Source: Lachnospiraceae bacterium
GTDB lineage: Bacteria > Bacillota > Clostridia > Lachnospirales > Lachnospiraceae
Reading direction: 5' to 3'
Length of the DNA: 64,000 nucleotides
Assembly: GCA_024690605.1 (NCBI GenBank)
Contig: JAILOV010000027.1
Coordinates: 1 to 64,000 of the forward strand
In this document: piece after piece, positions 8,579 to 17,609 of the stretch
Layout of the letters: every line of letters starts with the position of its first letter
Numbering within the stretch: the first letter of the stretch is position 1
Program-made: the position numbers and the translations under genes
The notes under the pieces: generated by a model
The model's database searches: none
What the model was told of the DNA's origin: nothing
The model's input: only the letters and a program-made list of their open reading frames with translations

Positions 8579-9967
8579 ATGAAAGGATTTTTCTCGAGCA
8601 AAAAGAAAATTGCCGTAACGGGCGCGATGCTGGCAGTGTTGATCGCAGTCGGCAGGATCTCACTGGACGCGGCGGCTTCAACGACCGTTAATGTCTACAC
8701 GGCGCAGGAAGGTGAGTTGTCCAGCATTCTGGAGATCAACGGCAATGTGGAGACGGATAAGGACAAAGAGTATTTTGCCGATGTGGAAGCGAAGATCGCG
8801 GACGTTCATGTGAAGGAAGGCGATTTCGTCAAAAAGGGCGATCTCATCCTTTCTTATGATACGGAAGAACTGGATCGGCAGATCCGGCTCGCGGAGCTCG
8901 CCGCGGAAGCGGATCAGGCGGGCTATGACAGTTCGATCCAGAGCGGCAACCGGACCGCGGGACTTCTGGGGGAGGCGAAAAAGAATCTGAAGGTCCTCGA
9001 CCAGCAGATCGCGGACACGCAGGAGGCGATCACCAGAACACAGAACAGCCTTCTGGAGAAAAAGGCGGCGGTGGCCGACGAAGGGGCAAAGCTCCAGATC
9101 TCTCTCATCGACTGGTCGGACAAACCGGATTCGGGTGAATATGAGAATCTCCTGAAGCTGATCCAGACCAACACCTATAACCAGCAGTATGACCCCGACA
9201 TCGTCCGCATGCAGAAGGAACTGAACACGCTGAACGAACAGCTGACGACCTATAAGGAGTACAAAGCGGAGATGACGAGCCAGAAGGCCGCCACGGTGCA
9301 GGGCGTCATGACGAAGGGTGCAAAGGAGCAGCTTGATGCGGTCAAGGAAGCCAATGAATTAAGAAGCGAAGAGAAGATCAGCAAACTGGAGGCGGCAAAG
9401 AAAGGTGTCCGCGCGGATTTTGACGGTGTCGTGACTGAGATCGACACCCCGAAGGGGAGCGATGTGAGCACCGGGAGCAAACTCCTGACGCTCGCATCCA
9501 TGGAGGATGTGGTGGTCCGCTCAAACGTGAACCGCTATGATATCGTCAATATCGAGGAGGGACAGAAGGCGGTCGTGAACATCAAGAACACCGCTTATGA
9601 AGGCAAGGTGACGCGGATCGAGAAGATGACGAGAGAGTCCGGCTCGGGTGTCGGCGTGGGCGTTGAGATCACGCTGGATAAGCCGGATGATGCGATCATT
9701 CTGGGCATCGAGGCCAAGTCCAAGGTGCAGACGGCCAACCTCACCGGCGTGCTCTGCATCCCGCTCAGCGCGCTGTCCGAGGAGGAGGACGGAAACTATG
9801 TGTTCGTCCGCAAGGATGACAAGGCAATCCGGGTGCCCGTGGAATGCGGCATCCGCAATGATGCGATGGTGGAGATCAGCGCCGGGCTCTCGGCGGGCGA
9901 CCAGGTGGTCTGGAATGACGCGCAGGAACTGGCAGACGGCATGGCGATCAAGGTGAGCAGCAAATGA
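8579..9967 (+). CDS. Membrane fusion (HlyD/MacA-type) subunit of an export system
   Basis: 463 residues from the ATG at 8579, which follows GAGAGGGG. An upstream TTG at 8432 would add 49 residues with no membrane or domain logic, so I reject it. A single N-terminal membrane anchor (about residues 10-28) is followed by a biotinyl-lipoyl half (VEAKIADVHVKEGDFVKKGDLILSYD), a long coiled-coil hairpin (about 105-275), the second lipoyl half (GVRADFDGVVTEIDTPKGSDV) and beta-barrel domains. In Gram-positives these proteins bridge an ABC exporter to the cell surface. The final four bases overlap the ATPase gene (ATGA). Confidence 0.9.
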   Translation: MKGFFSSKKKIAVTGAMLAVLIAVGRISLDAAASTTVNVYTAQEGELSSILEINGNVETDKDKEYFADVEAKIADVHVKEGDFVKKGDLILSYDTEELDRQIRLAELAAEADQAGYDSSIQSGNRTAGLLGEAKKNLKVLDQQIADTQEAITRTQNSLLEKKAAVADEGAKLQISLIDWSDKPDSGEYENLLKLIQTNTYNQQYDPDIVRMQKELNTLNEQLTTYKEYKAEMTSQKAATVQGVMTKGAKEQLDAVKEANELRSEEKISKLEAAKKGVRADFDGVVTEIDTPKGSDVSTGSKLLTLASMEDVVVRSNVNRYDIVNIEEGQKAVVNIKNTAYEGKVTRIEKMTRESGSGVGVGVEITLDKPDDAIILGIEAKSKVQTANLTGVLCIPLSALSEEEDGNYVFVRKDDKAIRVPVECGIRNDAMVEISAGLSAGDQVVWNDAQELADGMAIKVSSK

Positions 9968-10782
9968 ACGAAAAGAAGATCATCCTGACGGCGAGGGATC
10001 TGTCCAAGACCTTTTCCAACGGATCCGTACAGCAGCATGTGTTGAAGAACCTGAATCTGTCCATCTACAAGGGGGATTTCACGGTGATCATGGGCAATTC
10101 CGGCTCGGGGAAGAGCACGCTGCTCTACGCGCTCTCCGGCATGGACCGCCCGAGCATGGGGACCATCACCTATTATACGGACGCGGATGAGGGCAAAGAG
10201 ACGGATATCTCTGCCTTCAGTAACGACAGGCTCGCGGTCTTCCGCAGGGACCATGTGGGTTTTGTCTTCCAGCAGAACTATCTGAACGACAGCATGAGCG
10301 CGCTGGATAATGTCATGGTCTGCGGGCTTCTGAAGAACAGTGACCGGAAGGCGCTGGCGCAGAAGGCCAAGGATCTGCTGCACCATGTGGAGATCGATGA
10401 GGCGGATTACCGCAAGTTTCCCGCCCAGCTCTCGGGCGGACAGCAGCAGCGCGTGGCGGTGGTGCGCGGGGTCATCAACAGCCCCGAGGTCCTCTACGCG
10501 GATGAACCGACCGGTGCGCTGAATTCACAGAACACGGAAAATGTGCTCGATATCCTTTCGGATCTCAACAATGAGGGGCAGAGCATCGTTATGGTCACGC
10601 ACACGATCAAGGCGGCCGAGCGGGGCAACCGGATCATCTATCTCGCGGACGGTGTGATCAGTGACGAGGTGGAGCTCGGACCCTATGCGGGTGACTATAA
10701 GGATGAGCACAATCCGAAGCTGGAGGAAGCGAGAGAGCGCCATGCGAAGCTCAAGAACTTCCTCCAGGATATGGGGTGGTAA
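9964..10782 (+). CDS. ABC transporter ATP-binding protein (LolD/MacB type)
   Basis: 272 residues. Walker A is GNSGSGKST, signature LSGGQQQR, Walker B VLYADEPTGAL and switch His MVTHTIKAAE. The subfamily 3.A.1.122/BceA-like sequence VTHTIKAAERGNRIIYLADG fits exporters with FtsX-type permeases. It starts by a four-base ATGA overlap with the fusion protein and runs up to the permease, so the three are co-translated. The C-terminal 35 residues are charged and longer than in minimal LolD proteins. Confidence 0.94.
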   Translation: MNEKKIILTARDLSKTFSNGSVQQHVLKNLNLSIYKGDFTVIMGNSGSGKSTLLYALSGMDRPSMGTITYYTDADEGKETDISAFSNDRLAVFRRDHVGFVFQQNYLNDSMSALDNVMVCGLLKNSDRKALAQKAKDLLHHVEIDEADYRKFPAQLSGGQQQRVAVVRGVINSPEVLYADEPTGALNSQNTENVLDILSDLNNEGQSIVMVTHTIKAAERGNRIIYLADGVISDEVELGPYAGDYKDEHNPKLEEARERHAKLKNFLQDMGW

Positions 10783-10787
10783 AGCCT

Positions 10788-13163
10788 ATGTACCGGTTTT
10801 TCTTCCTTGCACAAAAGAACATCCGCAAGCAGAAGGGTGACATGATCACCTTCTTCATCCTGTCCGCACTGGCGTCGCTCCTTATCTTCATCAGCGTCTC
10901 CTTCCTCGTGGGAACGGGGCGTGTCATCGACACCAACCGGGAGAAGATCAACGCCGCGGATCTGTTTGTCTGCATCAACAATAATGAGGCGGCGATCGAC
11001 AAACTGGAGGAGATCATCCGGGGCAATGTGTGGTTAAAGAATTACGAGACGCAGGAATATCTGGCCTGCAGCTCCAAGTACCGGCATAAGGGCGAGAAGA
11101 ACTGGGTCGAGTATCCGTTCAACATCTCCAGATATGCGGAACCATGCACGATCCAGACCATGAGTATGGATGCCTCGGGACTTGACGGCAATGAGGCCGT
11201 CATTCCGGTCTCCCTGAGCACCTCCTATGCCATCGGGGATGTCCTGCAGTTAAAGATCGAGGAGAATGTCTATGATCTCAAGGTGGCCGGCTTTAATGAG
11301 GACAATCTCTATTGCTCGCCCATGAACCTGGGAACCTACAAGGTTTATGTGTCCGACCGCCTATACAGGGACATCCTTTTTGACAATCCGAACGGAGTCA
11401 GGGACAGCCGGTATGTCAAGACGCAGCTTTCGGACACGGCCCGGAAGAAGCATATGGGCACCGACAAGCTGAGTGATCAGGTCGCTGACGAACTGCACAG
11501 CTGGTACAGCGAGTATATGAAGGGAAACACGGCGGATGAACTCTCCTGTAACATCCTGCCGGTGGACATGATGAAGACGGGCTCGATGATCCTGCCGTTC
11601 GTTTTTATCGCACTGGTGCTGCTTTTTGCGCTCATCATGCTGGTGATTGCCATCGTCATCATCAATTTCAGCGTGAAGAATTTCATCATGGTCAATATGC
11701 GCAACACTGCCATCATGGAAGCGGCGGGGTACACGGTCCGGGAACTGGTCGTGATCCTGCTCACGCAGCTGCTCATCGTGGCCGGCGCGGGTGCGGCGAT
11801 CGGTATCGCGGCCGGCGCGGCGCTGATCGATAAGGCCGGTATCATCATCCTCATCACGCTGGGGCTGAAGTGGAACCAGCCGTTTTCCGTGTCTGTCGCA
11901 CTCGGTGTTCTGCTTGGGATCTGCCTGCTGGTGGGCGCGCTGACCCTGATCCTCGGCAGGGAGTACAGCAGGACCAGCGTGCTGGATGCGCTGCGCGGCG
12001 GTGTCAACACGCACAACTACAAGAAAAACCTGTTTGCCTTTGACCGGACGGCGCTGCCGATCGCCGTGACCCTGGCACTCAAGGAGACCTTCGGAAAATT
12101 CCGTTCGCAGCTGGGTGTCATCTTTATCATGATGATCCTGACGGTATCGACGATCATCGCGCTCGGCATGGCCGATACCTATGGCACCGATGACGGTGTG
12201 CTGGAGATGAGTGGATTGGATGTCTACGATGCTTACTTTGCCGGGAGTGAAGCCATGTGCGAGACGGTGGCGGCTTTCGACTGCGTGAAGGACGCGCGCC
12301 GTGAGATGTGGATGTCCGTCAAATACCGGAAGAAAAAGACCACACAAAACTTCAGTGTGCGCGCGATCTCCGACACCTCCCTGATACGGGGCGGCAGCGT
12401 GGTCGAGGGGCGATGGCCGTCGCATCCCAACGAGGTGATGCTCGCCACCAACGCGGCCGCAAAGCTCGGTGTCGGTGTCGGAGACGCCGTCAGTGTGGAG
12501 ATGAACGGCGGATCGGAATCCTATATCGTCTGCGGGATGAACCAGACGATGAACAATATGGGACTGATGACCTTCATGACGCTGGACGGTCTGGCGAGGG
12601 TCAGCCCGATCCCGGATTCGATGGAGGTCTGCGTGAACCTGCGCCCCGGTGCGACCTTTGCGGATCTGGAACGCGAATTCCACGAACTCTATCCGGATGT
12701 GACCCTCACCGACTACAATGAGGCGGCGCACCAGACCGTGGGCATGATCACGGGCGGGATGAAGCTCTTTGCGTATTTCATTACCGTGCTGACGATCCTG
12801 ATCGTGGCGTTTGTGGAATCGCTCATCGTCCGGACCAGTATCAACAGGCAGTGGCGAAATCTCGGCGTCAGCAAGGCACTCGGATTCACCTCGGGGCAGC
12901 TCATCCGGCAGGTGATGATGTCCAATCTGCCGGCGATCCTGATCGGCATCGCGATCGGGCTGAGCATTTCGCCGTTTGCCGGAGGAAAGCTGATGATAGC
13001 GACCATGGCGATCTTCGGGTTTAAGAAGATCAGCTTCGGGATCAGGCCGCTCTCTTATCTGCTGACCACGCTGATCATCTGCGGCGTCGCCCTGGCGACC
13101 GCGGCCTTCATGGGACGCCGGATCAAAAAACTCGAACCGGTGAAAATGATCACAGAAGAATGA
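10788..13163 (+). CDS. FtsX-like ABC transporter permease
   Basis: 791 residues from the ATG at 10788, preceded by GGGGTGG. A GTG at 10776 inside the ATPase 3' end would add four residues. The protein has two FtsX modules: a helix near residue 20-45, a large extracytoplasmic MacB_PCD-like domain, helices around 265-390, a second helix near 445, a second external domain and three helices at about 660-785. This is the MacB/VexF/BceB style of a mechanotransmission exporter, likely for antimicrobial peptide or lipid-type substrates. The substrate cannot be inferred. Confidence 0.92.
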   Translation: MYRFFFLAQKNIRKQKGDMITFFILSALASLLIFISVSFLVGTGRVIDTNREKINAADLFVCINNNEAAIDKLEEIIRGNVWLKNYETQEYLACSSKYRHKGEKNWVEYPFNISRYAEPCTIQTMSMDASGLDGNEAVIPVSLSTSYAIGDVLQLKIEENVYDLKVAGFNEDNLYCSPMNLGTYKVYVSDRLYRDILFDNPNGVRDSRYVKTQLSDTARKKHMGTDKLSDQVADELHSWYSEYMKGNTADELSCNILPVDMMKTGSMILPFVFIALVLLFALIMLVIAIVIINFSVKNFIMVNMRNTAIMEAAGYTVRELVVILLTQLLIVAGAGAAIGIAAGAALIDKAGIIILITLGLKWNQPFSVSVALGVLLGICLLVGALTLILGREYSRTSVLDALRGGVNTHNYKKNLFAFDRTALPIAVTLALKETFGKFRSQLGVIFIMMILTVSTIIALGMADTYGTDDGVLEMSGLDVYDAYFAGSEAMCETVAAFDCVKDARREMWMSVKYRKKKTTQNFSVRAISDTSLIRGGSVVEGRWPSHPNEVMLATNAAAKLGVGVGDAVSVEMNGGSESYIVCGMNQTMNNMGLMTFMTLDGLARVSPIPDSMEVCVNLRPGATFADLEREFHELYPDVTLTDYNEAAHQTVGMITGGMKLFAYFITVLTILIVAFVESLIVRTSINRQWRNLGVSKALGFTSGQLIRQVMMSNLPAILIGIAIGLSISPFAGGKLMIATMAIFGFKKISFGIRPLSYLLTTLIICGVALATAAFMGRRIKKLEPVKMITEE

Positions 13164-13168
13164 TTCTG

Positions 13169-13177
13169 TGATATGAT
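13169..13177 (+). promoter_or_regulatory. Extended -10 promoter for the export-system regulator
   Basis: TGATATGAT matches an extended -10 (TG-N-TATAAT); no good -35 is visible. The predicted transcript begins at or within a base or two of the ATG at 13184, and no ribosome-binding sequence precedes that ATG. Confidence 0.5.
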
Positions 13178-13183
13178 AGACGC

Positions 13184-13867
13184 ATGCATTGCAATTGTCT
13201 CATCGTGGATGACGAAACCGAGCTGGCACAGATGACGGCGGAGTACTTCCGCATGTTTGATGTGTCCACGGAATATGTAGAAAGCGGGGCGGCCTGTTTC
13301 CGGTTTTTTGAGGAGAACACGGCCGACCTTGTGCTGCTCGACATCAATCTGGGCGATGGCTCGGGCTTTGACGTGTGCAAGAAACTGCGCGAGGATCTGC
13401 AGCTGCCGATCCTTTTCATCAGTGCCAGGCAGAGCGACGACGATGTGCTGATCGCGCTTTCCATCGGCGGGGATGACTACGTTAAAAAGCCCTACAGTCT
13501 TTCCGTTCTTCTGGCCAAGGTCAAGGTCAACTTAAAGCGCATGGAACAGCTGAAGCAGGTGGCGCAGGTGAGCGCGCCCGGGGAAACCTTTGCCATGGAT
13601 CCGCAGACCATGTCCGTCACGGTCGACGGGAAAAGGATCTCGCTCAAACCCAAGGAATACGCGCTGCTCGCCTGTCTGTATGCCCATCACGACGCCATCG
13701 TGACCAAGGAGGTGCTCTTTGACGAGGTGTGGGGGGACACCTTCTTCAGTGACAGCACGCTCAACGTTCACATCAGAAAACTCAGGGAAAAGATCGAGAC
13801 CGATCCCAACCAGCCGGCGTATATCAAGACTGTCTGGGGAACCGGCTATATCCTGGAATTGAAATGA
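13184..13867 (+). CDS. OmpR/PhoB-family response regulator
   Basis: 227 residues: a receiver with acidic pocket VDDE, phosphoacceptor Asp in LVLLDINLG and Lys in YVKKPYS, then a winged-helix DNA-binding domain (about 130-225, ending VWGTGYILELK). It probably regulates the adjacent exporter and may bind the GTTAAG direct repeat at 8456. It lies 20 bases after the permease, and its stop overlaps the kinase ATG (ATGA). It has no Shine-Dalgarno but a -10-like box at 13172-13177, so it may be translated from a leaderless transcript as well as by readthrough from the operon. Confidence 0.94.
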   Translation: MHCNCLIVDDETELAQMTAEYFRMFDVSTEYVESGAACFRFFEENTADLVLLDINLGDGSGFDVCKKLREDLQLPILFISARQSDDDVLIALSIGGDDYVKKPYSLSVLLAKVKVNLKRMEQLKQVAQVSAPGETFAMDPQTMSVTVDGKRISLKPKEYALLACLYAHHDAIVTKEVLFDEVWGDTFFSDSTLNVHIRKLREKIETDPNQPAYIKTVWGTGYILELK

Positions 13868-15177
13868 AGCAGATCCGGCGACTGGCCTATATCTTTATGG
13901 TGTTCATGCTGTCCGCGCTGGCCGTTTTTACCGTGATCAGCAAAAAGACGGCCTATAAAGAGCGCGACATCGTCGATTTCAATGACCGGCTCTACCGGGT
14001 GGAGGCGGATCTTCAAGCGGGGCTGTCTCCCGAGGAGATCGAGGCACGTTACGGCTGTGTCCTGATCCTGTCCGGGCAGGCCAATCCGCCGGAGCTCGCT
14101 CCGTATTACCGGTCGGGCGCGCTGGTCCTCGATCTGGAACAGGACGGCGAGATCATCGGCAAGGTCGTCTGGAACGATCTGGATGAGCATCTCAACCGGA
14201 CGGAGGACACCTATCTGCGGGCCGCCGGGATCCTGTGCGCGGCGGTGCTGATCTGCGGGTGTCTCCTGCTTCTGTATCTCTATCTTACTTTTTTAAAACC
14301 CGTGGAGGAACTGGAATCCTTTGCGGCAGATATCGCCAAAGGGGAGCTGGACAAGCCGCTGCCGCTCCGCAAAGACAACCTGTTCGGCCGCTTTGTCGAG
14401 GGCTTCGACATCATGAGAGAACAGCTGAAAGCTTCGATCAGAAAGGAAAGAGAGGCTGAGATCGCACGCAAGGAGCTGATCCAGGGACTTTCGCACGATA
14501 TCAAGACACCGCTTGCCGTGATCAGGGCCACCTGCGAGGTGATGGAGGTGAAGCTGACCAGATGTCTTTCGGCTGCAGCCGGTGCGGCGGACGCGACGGA
14601 CGCGGAGATCCGCGACATGATCGACAAGATCCGCACGATCTCGGGCAAGGCGGACACCATCAGCACGCTGATGAGCGACGTGATGCACGCCAATCTGGAG
14701 GATCTCGAAAAGATCGAGATCGCGCCGTGTGAGGAACAGTCCACGCTCATCGAGGAATTTTTCAAAAATCTCAAGGACTACGGCAACATCATCCTGGATG
14801 ACCACATCTACCCCTGCCTGGTCTATATGGACCGGAAACGCATGGAGCAGGTCATTGACAATATCGTGTCCAACTCCGCCAAGTACGCGGGGACTGATAT
14901 CCATGTCAGCTTCTCCGAGGTCAGCGACATGCACCGGGCGGACGGCTCGCCGATCCGCTTTGTCCGCGTCACCATCCGTGACGAGGGTCCCGGCGTCAGC
15001 AAAGAGGACCTGCCGCTCCTTGCGGAGAAATACTATCGGGGCGGCAATTCCGCCGGCAGAACGGGCTACGGTCTGGGCATGTATCTGGCCAGGACCTACA
15101 TGGAGAAGCAGGAGGGCGGATTGGAATTCTACAACGACAACGGCTTCGTGGTGGAGCTGCTTGTGAAGATCGTGTAG
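13864..15177 (+). CDS. Sensor histidine kinase of the export operon
   Basis: 437 residues. Two membrane helices (about 5-22 and 119-140) flank an external domain of about 95 residues. A HAMP-like linker follows, then the H-box GLSHDIKTPLAVIR with the phosphorylated His, N-box DNIVSNSAKYAG, G1 DEGPGVS and G2 GYGLGMYLA. It phosphorylates the regulator encoded just upstream. The four-base overlap with the regulator implies coupled translation. Genes of this arrangement commonly sense the exporter substrate or the transporter itself. Confidence 0.94.
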   Translation: MKQIRRLAYIFMVFMLSALAVFTVISKKTAYKERDIVDFNDRLYRVEADLQAGLSPEEIEARYGCVLILSGQANPPELAPYYRSGALVLDLEQDGEIIGKVVWNDLDEHLNRTEDTYLRAAGILCAAVLICGCLLLLYLYLTFLKPVEELESFAADIAKGELDKPLPLRKDNLFGRFVEGFDIMREQLKASIRKEREAEIARKELIQGLSHDIKTPLAVIRATCEVMEVKLTRCLSAAAGAADATDAEIRDMIDKIRTISGKADTISTLMSDVMHANLEDLEKIEIAPCEEQSTLIEEFFKNLKDYGNIILDDHIYPCLVYMDRKRMEQVIDNIVSNSAKYAGTDIHVSFSEVSDMHRADGSPIRFVRVTIRDEGPGVSKEDLPLLAEKYYRGGNSAGRTGYGLGMYLARTYMEKQEGGLEFYNDNGFVVELLVKIV

Positions 15178-15287
15178 GGGATTTCACCCTTTGATCTTTC
15201 GCCGGCATTTCTTCATGTAATGAATATCTGTGTTCCCTAAAATGGAGATTAGTTGAATCACGTCGTTGAAAACAGGGATGTGTATTT

Positions 15288-16736
15288 TCAAAACCGGTAA
15301 TAGATGAAGCTCGCGGCATCATAGCCGGGTCCCCAGACCCCGCAGACGATCACCAGAACAACTCCCGCGAGATAGACCGGCCAACGAATAAATAACATCT
15401 GTTTTGATATCCATTCCGCGATCCGCACCCCGCGCAGATGCAGGAGATCCGTCACAAAGACCAGAACAAGCCCGCACAGGATGAGCTGCCATTCCGCCTG
15501 ATTGACACCGGCCGCGAGAAACGCGCCGTCAAAGAGCTCACCGATCCGCGGATGTGCAAAGCTTCCGAAGACCGTAAACACCTCGCTCAGGGTTCCCAGC
15601 CGGAAGAAGATCCACGCAAGGTTCACCAGAAGGAAGGTCCAGACTGTCTGCAGGATGCGGACAGATGCCCGGTTTTCCGCATCTTCTCCGAAGATTCCCA
15701 TGCCGATCCGTTTCCGGACCGGCGCGAGCAGGATGCCGAGCACCTGATACAGTCCGTGCAGGAATCCCCAGATGAGGAAAGTCCAGCCCGCACCGTGCCA
15801 CAGGCCGCTCACCAGGAACACGATCATCAGATTCAGGAGCTTTCGCGTCTGCCCTTTGCGGTTTCCGCCCAGCGGAATATAGAGATAATCCCGGAACCAG
15901 GTGGACAGCGAAATGTGCCAGCGGCGCCAGAAATCGCCGACACTCTTTGCCAGATACGGTGCGTCGAAGTTCTCCACCACTTCGATCCCCAGTGTCTTTG
16001 CCGCCCCGACAGCGATCGAGGAATAGCCGGCGAAATCAAGATAGATCTGGAAGGTATAGAGGATCGATGTCAGAAACAGCACCGCCCCGCCGTGGGATCC
16101 CGGTGCGGCAAAGATCGAATCGACCGCGATCGCGATGCGGTCCGCCAGCACCGTTTTGCAGAAATATCCCCAGAGCATGCGCACGAAACCGTCGCGGATG
16201 CGGTCCGCGTCAAAACGCACCGTCTCAAAGAACGCCGTCTGCAGCTGCGGCAGAAGATGCGCCCCCCGCTCGATCGGCCCGGAGAGCACGATCGGAAAGA
16301 AACTGACGAACAGCGCGTAGCGGATCGGATCTCTTTCCGCGGAGACCTTCCCGCGGTACACATCGATCAGATACCCCACCGACTGGAACAGATAAAAGGA
16401 GATCCCGATCGGCAGGATCGGACTCCGGAGCCTTTCGCCGGTGAAGAAACCGATGTACTTGAAATACAGGAGGATCAGCAGATTGCAGACAAGGATCACC
16501 GCCAGCACACACCTTTTCCTGCCGGCCCGCTCGCCGGCCTTTTCCGTCAGGAGCGCCCCGATCCACGTGGAGAGGATGGAGAAAAGAAGGAACACCGTGT
16601 GCGCCGCCCCCTGCGAAAAATAAAAGAAGAAGCTCGCCGCGAAGAGCCAGATGTGGCGGATCCGCGTCGGGAGCAGATAATATACCCCCACCGTAACGAC
16701 AAAAAAGATCAAAAATGAAAACGATACGATCTGCAT
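15288..16736 (-). CDS. MBOAT-family O-acyltransferase (AlgI/DltB-like)
   Basis: 482 residues, polytopic. Family signatures include GISFYLFQSVGYLIDVYRG, DFWRRWHISLSTWFRDYLYIPLGGN and GLWHGAGWTFLIWGFLHGL, where the His of LWHG is the expected catalytic residue. It should move acyl groups across or onto envelope polymers. The usual partner, a secreted AlgJ/DltD/SGNH-type protein, is not next to it, so its target is unknown. The start codon sits about nine bases after an extended -10 box and has no ribosome site. Confidence 0.92.
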   Translation of the reverse strand: MQIVSFSFLIFFVVTVGVYYLLPTRIRHIWLFAASFFFYFSQGAAHTVFLLFSILSTWIGALLTEKAGERAGRKRCVLAVILVCNLLILLYFKYIGFFTGERLRSPILPIGISFYLFQSVGYLIDVYRGKVSAERDPIRYALFVSFFPIVLSGPIERGAHLLPQLQTAFFETVRFDADRIRDGFVRMLWGYFCKTVLADRIAIAVDSIFAAPGSHGGAVLFLTSILYTFQIYLDFAGYSSIAVGAAKTLGIEVVENFDAPYLAKSVGDFWRRWHISLSTWFRDYLYIPLGGNRKGQTRKLLNLMIVFLVSGLWHGAGWTFLIWGFLHGLYQVLGILLAPVRKRIGMGIFGEDAENRASVRILQTVWTFLLVNLAWIFFRLGTLSEVFTVFGSFAHPRIGELFDGAFLAAGVNQAEWQLILCGLVLVFVTDLLHLRGVRIAEWISKQMLFIRWPVYLAGVVLVIVCGVWGPGYDAASFIYYRF

Positions 16737-16744
16737 AGTACATG

Positions 16745-16753
16745 ATTATATCA
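16745..16753 (-). promoter_or_regulatory. Extended -10 promoter of the MBOAT gene
   Basis: The minus strand reads TGATATAAT, a perfect extended -10. Predicted transcription starts near 16738, about two bases before the ATG at 16736, so the mRNA should be essentially leaderless. No clear -35. Confidence 0.6.
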
Positions 16754-16763
16754 CATCCCGCTC

Positions 16764-16792
16764 TTGCGCGGATATGTGTTTTTTTCTATAAT
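16764..16792 (+). promoter_or_regulatory. Promoter of tRNA-Pro
   Basis: -35 TTGCGC, a 17-base spacer and -10 TATAAT, ending 16 bases before the tRNA. It is arranged back to back with the MBOAT promoter. Confidence 0.75.
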
Positions 16793-16808
16793 ATGAGTCG
16801 TTTCCGTT

Positions 16809-16881
16809 CGGGGTGTGGCCCAGCTGGTAGGGCGCGTGCTTTGGGAGCATGAGACCGCAGGTTCGAGTCCTGTCACCCCGA
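16809..16881 (+). tRNA. tRNA-Pro (anticodon TGG)
   Basis: Complete cloverleaf of 73 bases: acceptor CGGGGTG/CACCCCG, anticodon loop CTTTGGG with anticodon TGG, canonical T-loop TTCGAGT, discriminator A. CCA is not encoded. A rho-independent terminator follows. Confidence 0.96.
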
Positions 16882-16891
16882 TGGCTTTATG

Positions 16892-16929
16892 AATCGCAAA
16901 TCCGCCTCGTTCCGGATCTGCGATTTTTT
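16892..16929 (+). terminator. Rho-independent terminator after tRNA-Pro
   Basis: AATCGCA and ATCCG pair with CGGAT and TGCGATT across a short loop, with one internal mismatch, followed by a run of six T. It ends the tRNA transcript before the alarmone synthetase operon. Confidence 0.8.
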
Positions 16930-17003
16930 CAAAAACAGGAAAAACAGATCACATTATTTTCACAATTCGGTTATATGATAGAAAATCAAAAACGGAGTTT
17001 TGC

Positions 17004-17609
17004 ATGGGAAGTATATACGGGCAGAAATATACGGAACTGGAAGACACAATGAGATCCATTGTCGATGAGATCGGTTCGATCCGGGAGATTGCCCTCTCCC
17101 GATCCGGCTTTGACCCGATCGAGCATATCAGTTACCGTATCAAAACAGAAGAGAGCATGCTTGATAAGATCAAGCGAAAGGGATTGCCGCTTACTACGGA
17201 GTCTGCGCTCGAAGCGATCCATGACGCGGTGGGCATCCGTGTTGTATGCGCTTTTATCAATGACATCTATGCTGTGCGGGATCATCTCCTAAGTCTGAAG
17301 AACTGCGAGGTGATAGAAGAGAAAGATTATATCCGGCATGCCAAGGAGAACGGATACAGAAGCTATCATATGATCGTAAAGGTGAACGGCAGCATCTATG
17401 TCGAGATCCAGTTGCGGACCATATCCCAGGACACGTGGGCGGCGCTCGAGCATCATATCCATTATAAGAAAGACAAAACGGACATGGATAAACTGATCAG
17501 CGCTGAACTGAAGCGATGCGCGGATGAACTGGCCTCAACGGATCTTTCGATGCAGACGATCCGGGATATGATAGAAAAGAACCGGAATGAACAGGAGCAA
17601 GCTGGATGA
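17004..17609 (+). CDS. Small alarmone synthetase ((p)ppGpp synthetase, RelA/SpoT domain)
   Basis: 201 residues, a stand-alone synthetase domain without hydrolase or regulatory domains. Motifs in order: RIKTEESMLDKIKRKG (ATP contacts), DAVGIRVVCAF (catalytic Asp region), DYIRHAKENGYRSYH (GDP-binding G-loop) and EIQLRTISQDTWAALEHHIHYKK. It should transfer pyrophosphate from ATP to GDP or GTP in the cytoplasm, as RelP/RelQ-type enzymes do. The ATG follows CGGAG. The stop overlaps the next gene (ATGA), coupling it to a two-component system. Base composition here is visibly more AT-rich than in neighbouring genes. Confidence 0.92.
   Translation: MGSIYGQKYTELEDTMRSIVDEIGSIREIALSRSGFDPIEHISYRIKTEESMLDKIKRKGLPLTTESALEAIHDAVGIRVVCAFINDIYAVRDHLLSLKNCEVIEEKDYIRHAKENGYRSYHMIVKVNGSIYVEIQLRTISQDTWAALEHHIHYKKDKTDMDKLISAELKRCADELASTDLSMQTIRDMIEKNRNEQEQAG

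Noticed and set aside
15375..15405. Palindrome copy in the MBOAT gene
   Set aside because: ATAACATCTGTT and GATATC occur close together but spacing does not fit the 14-base consensus.
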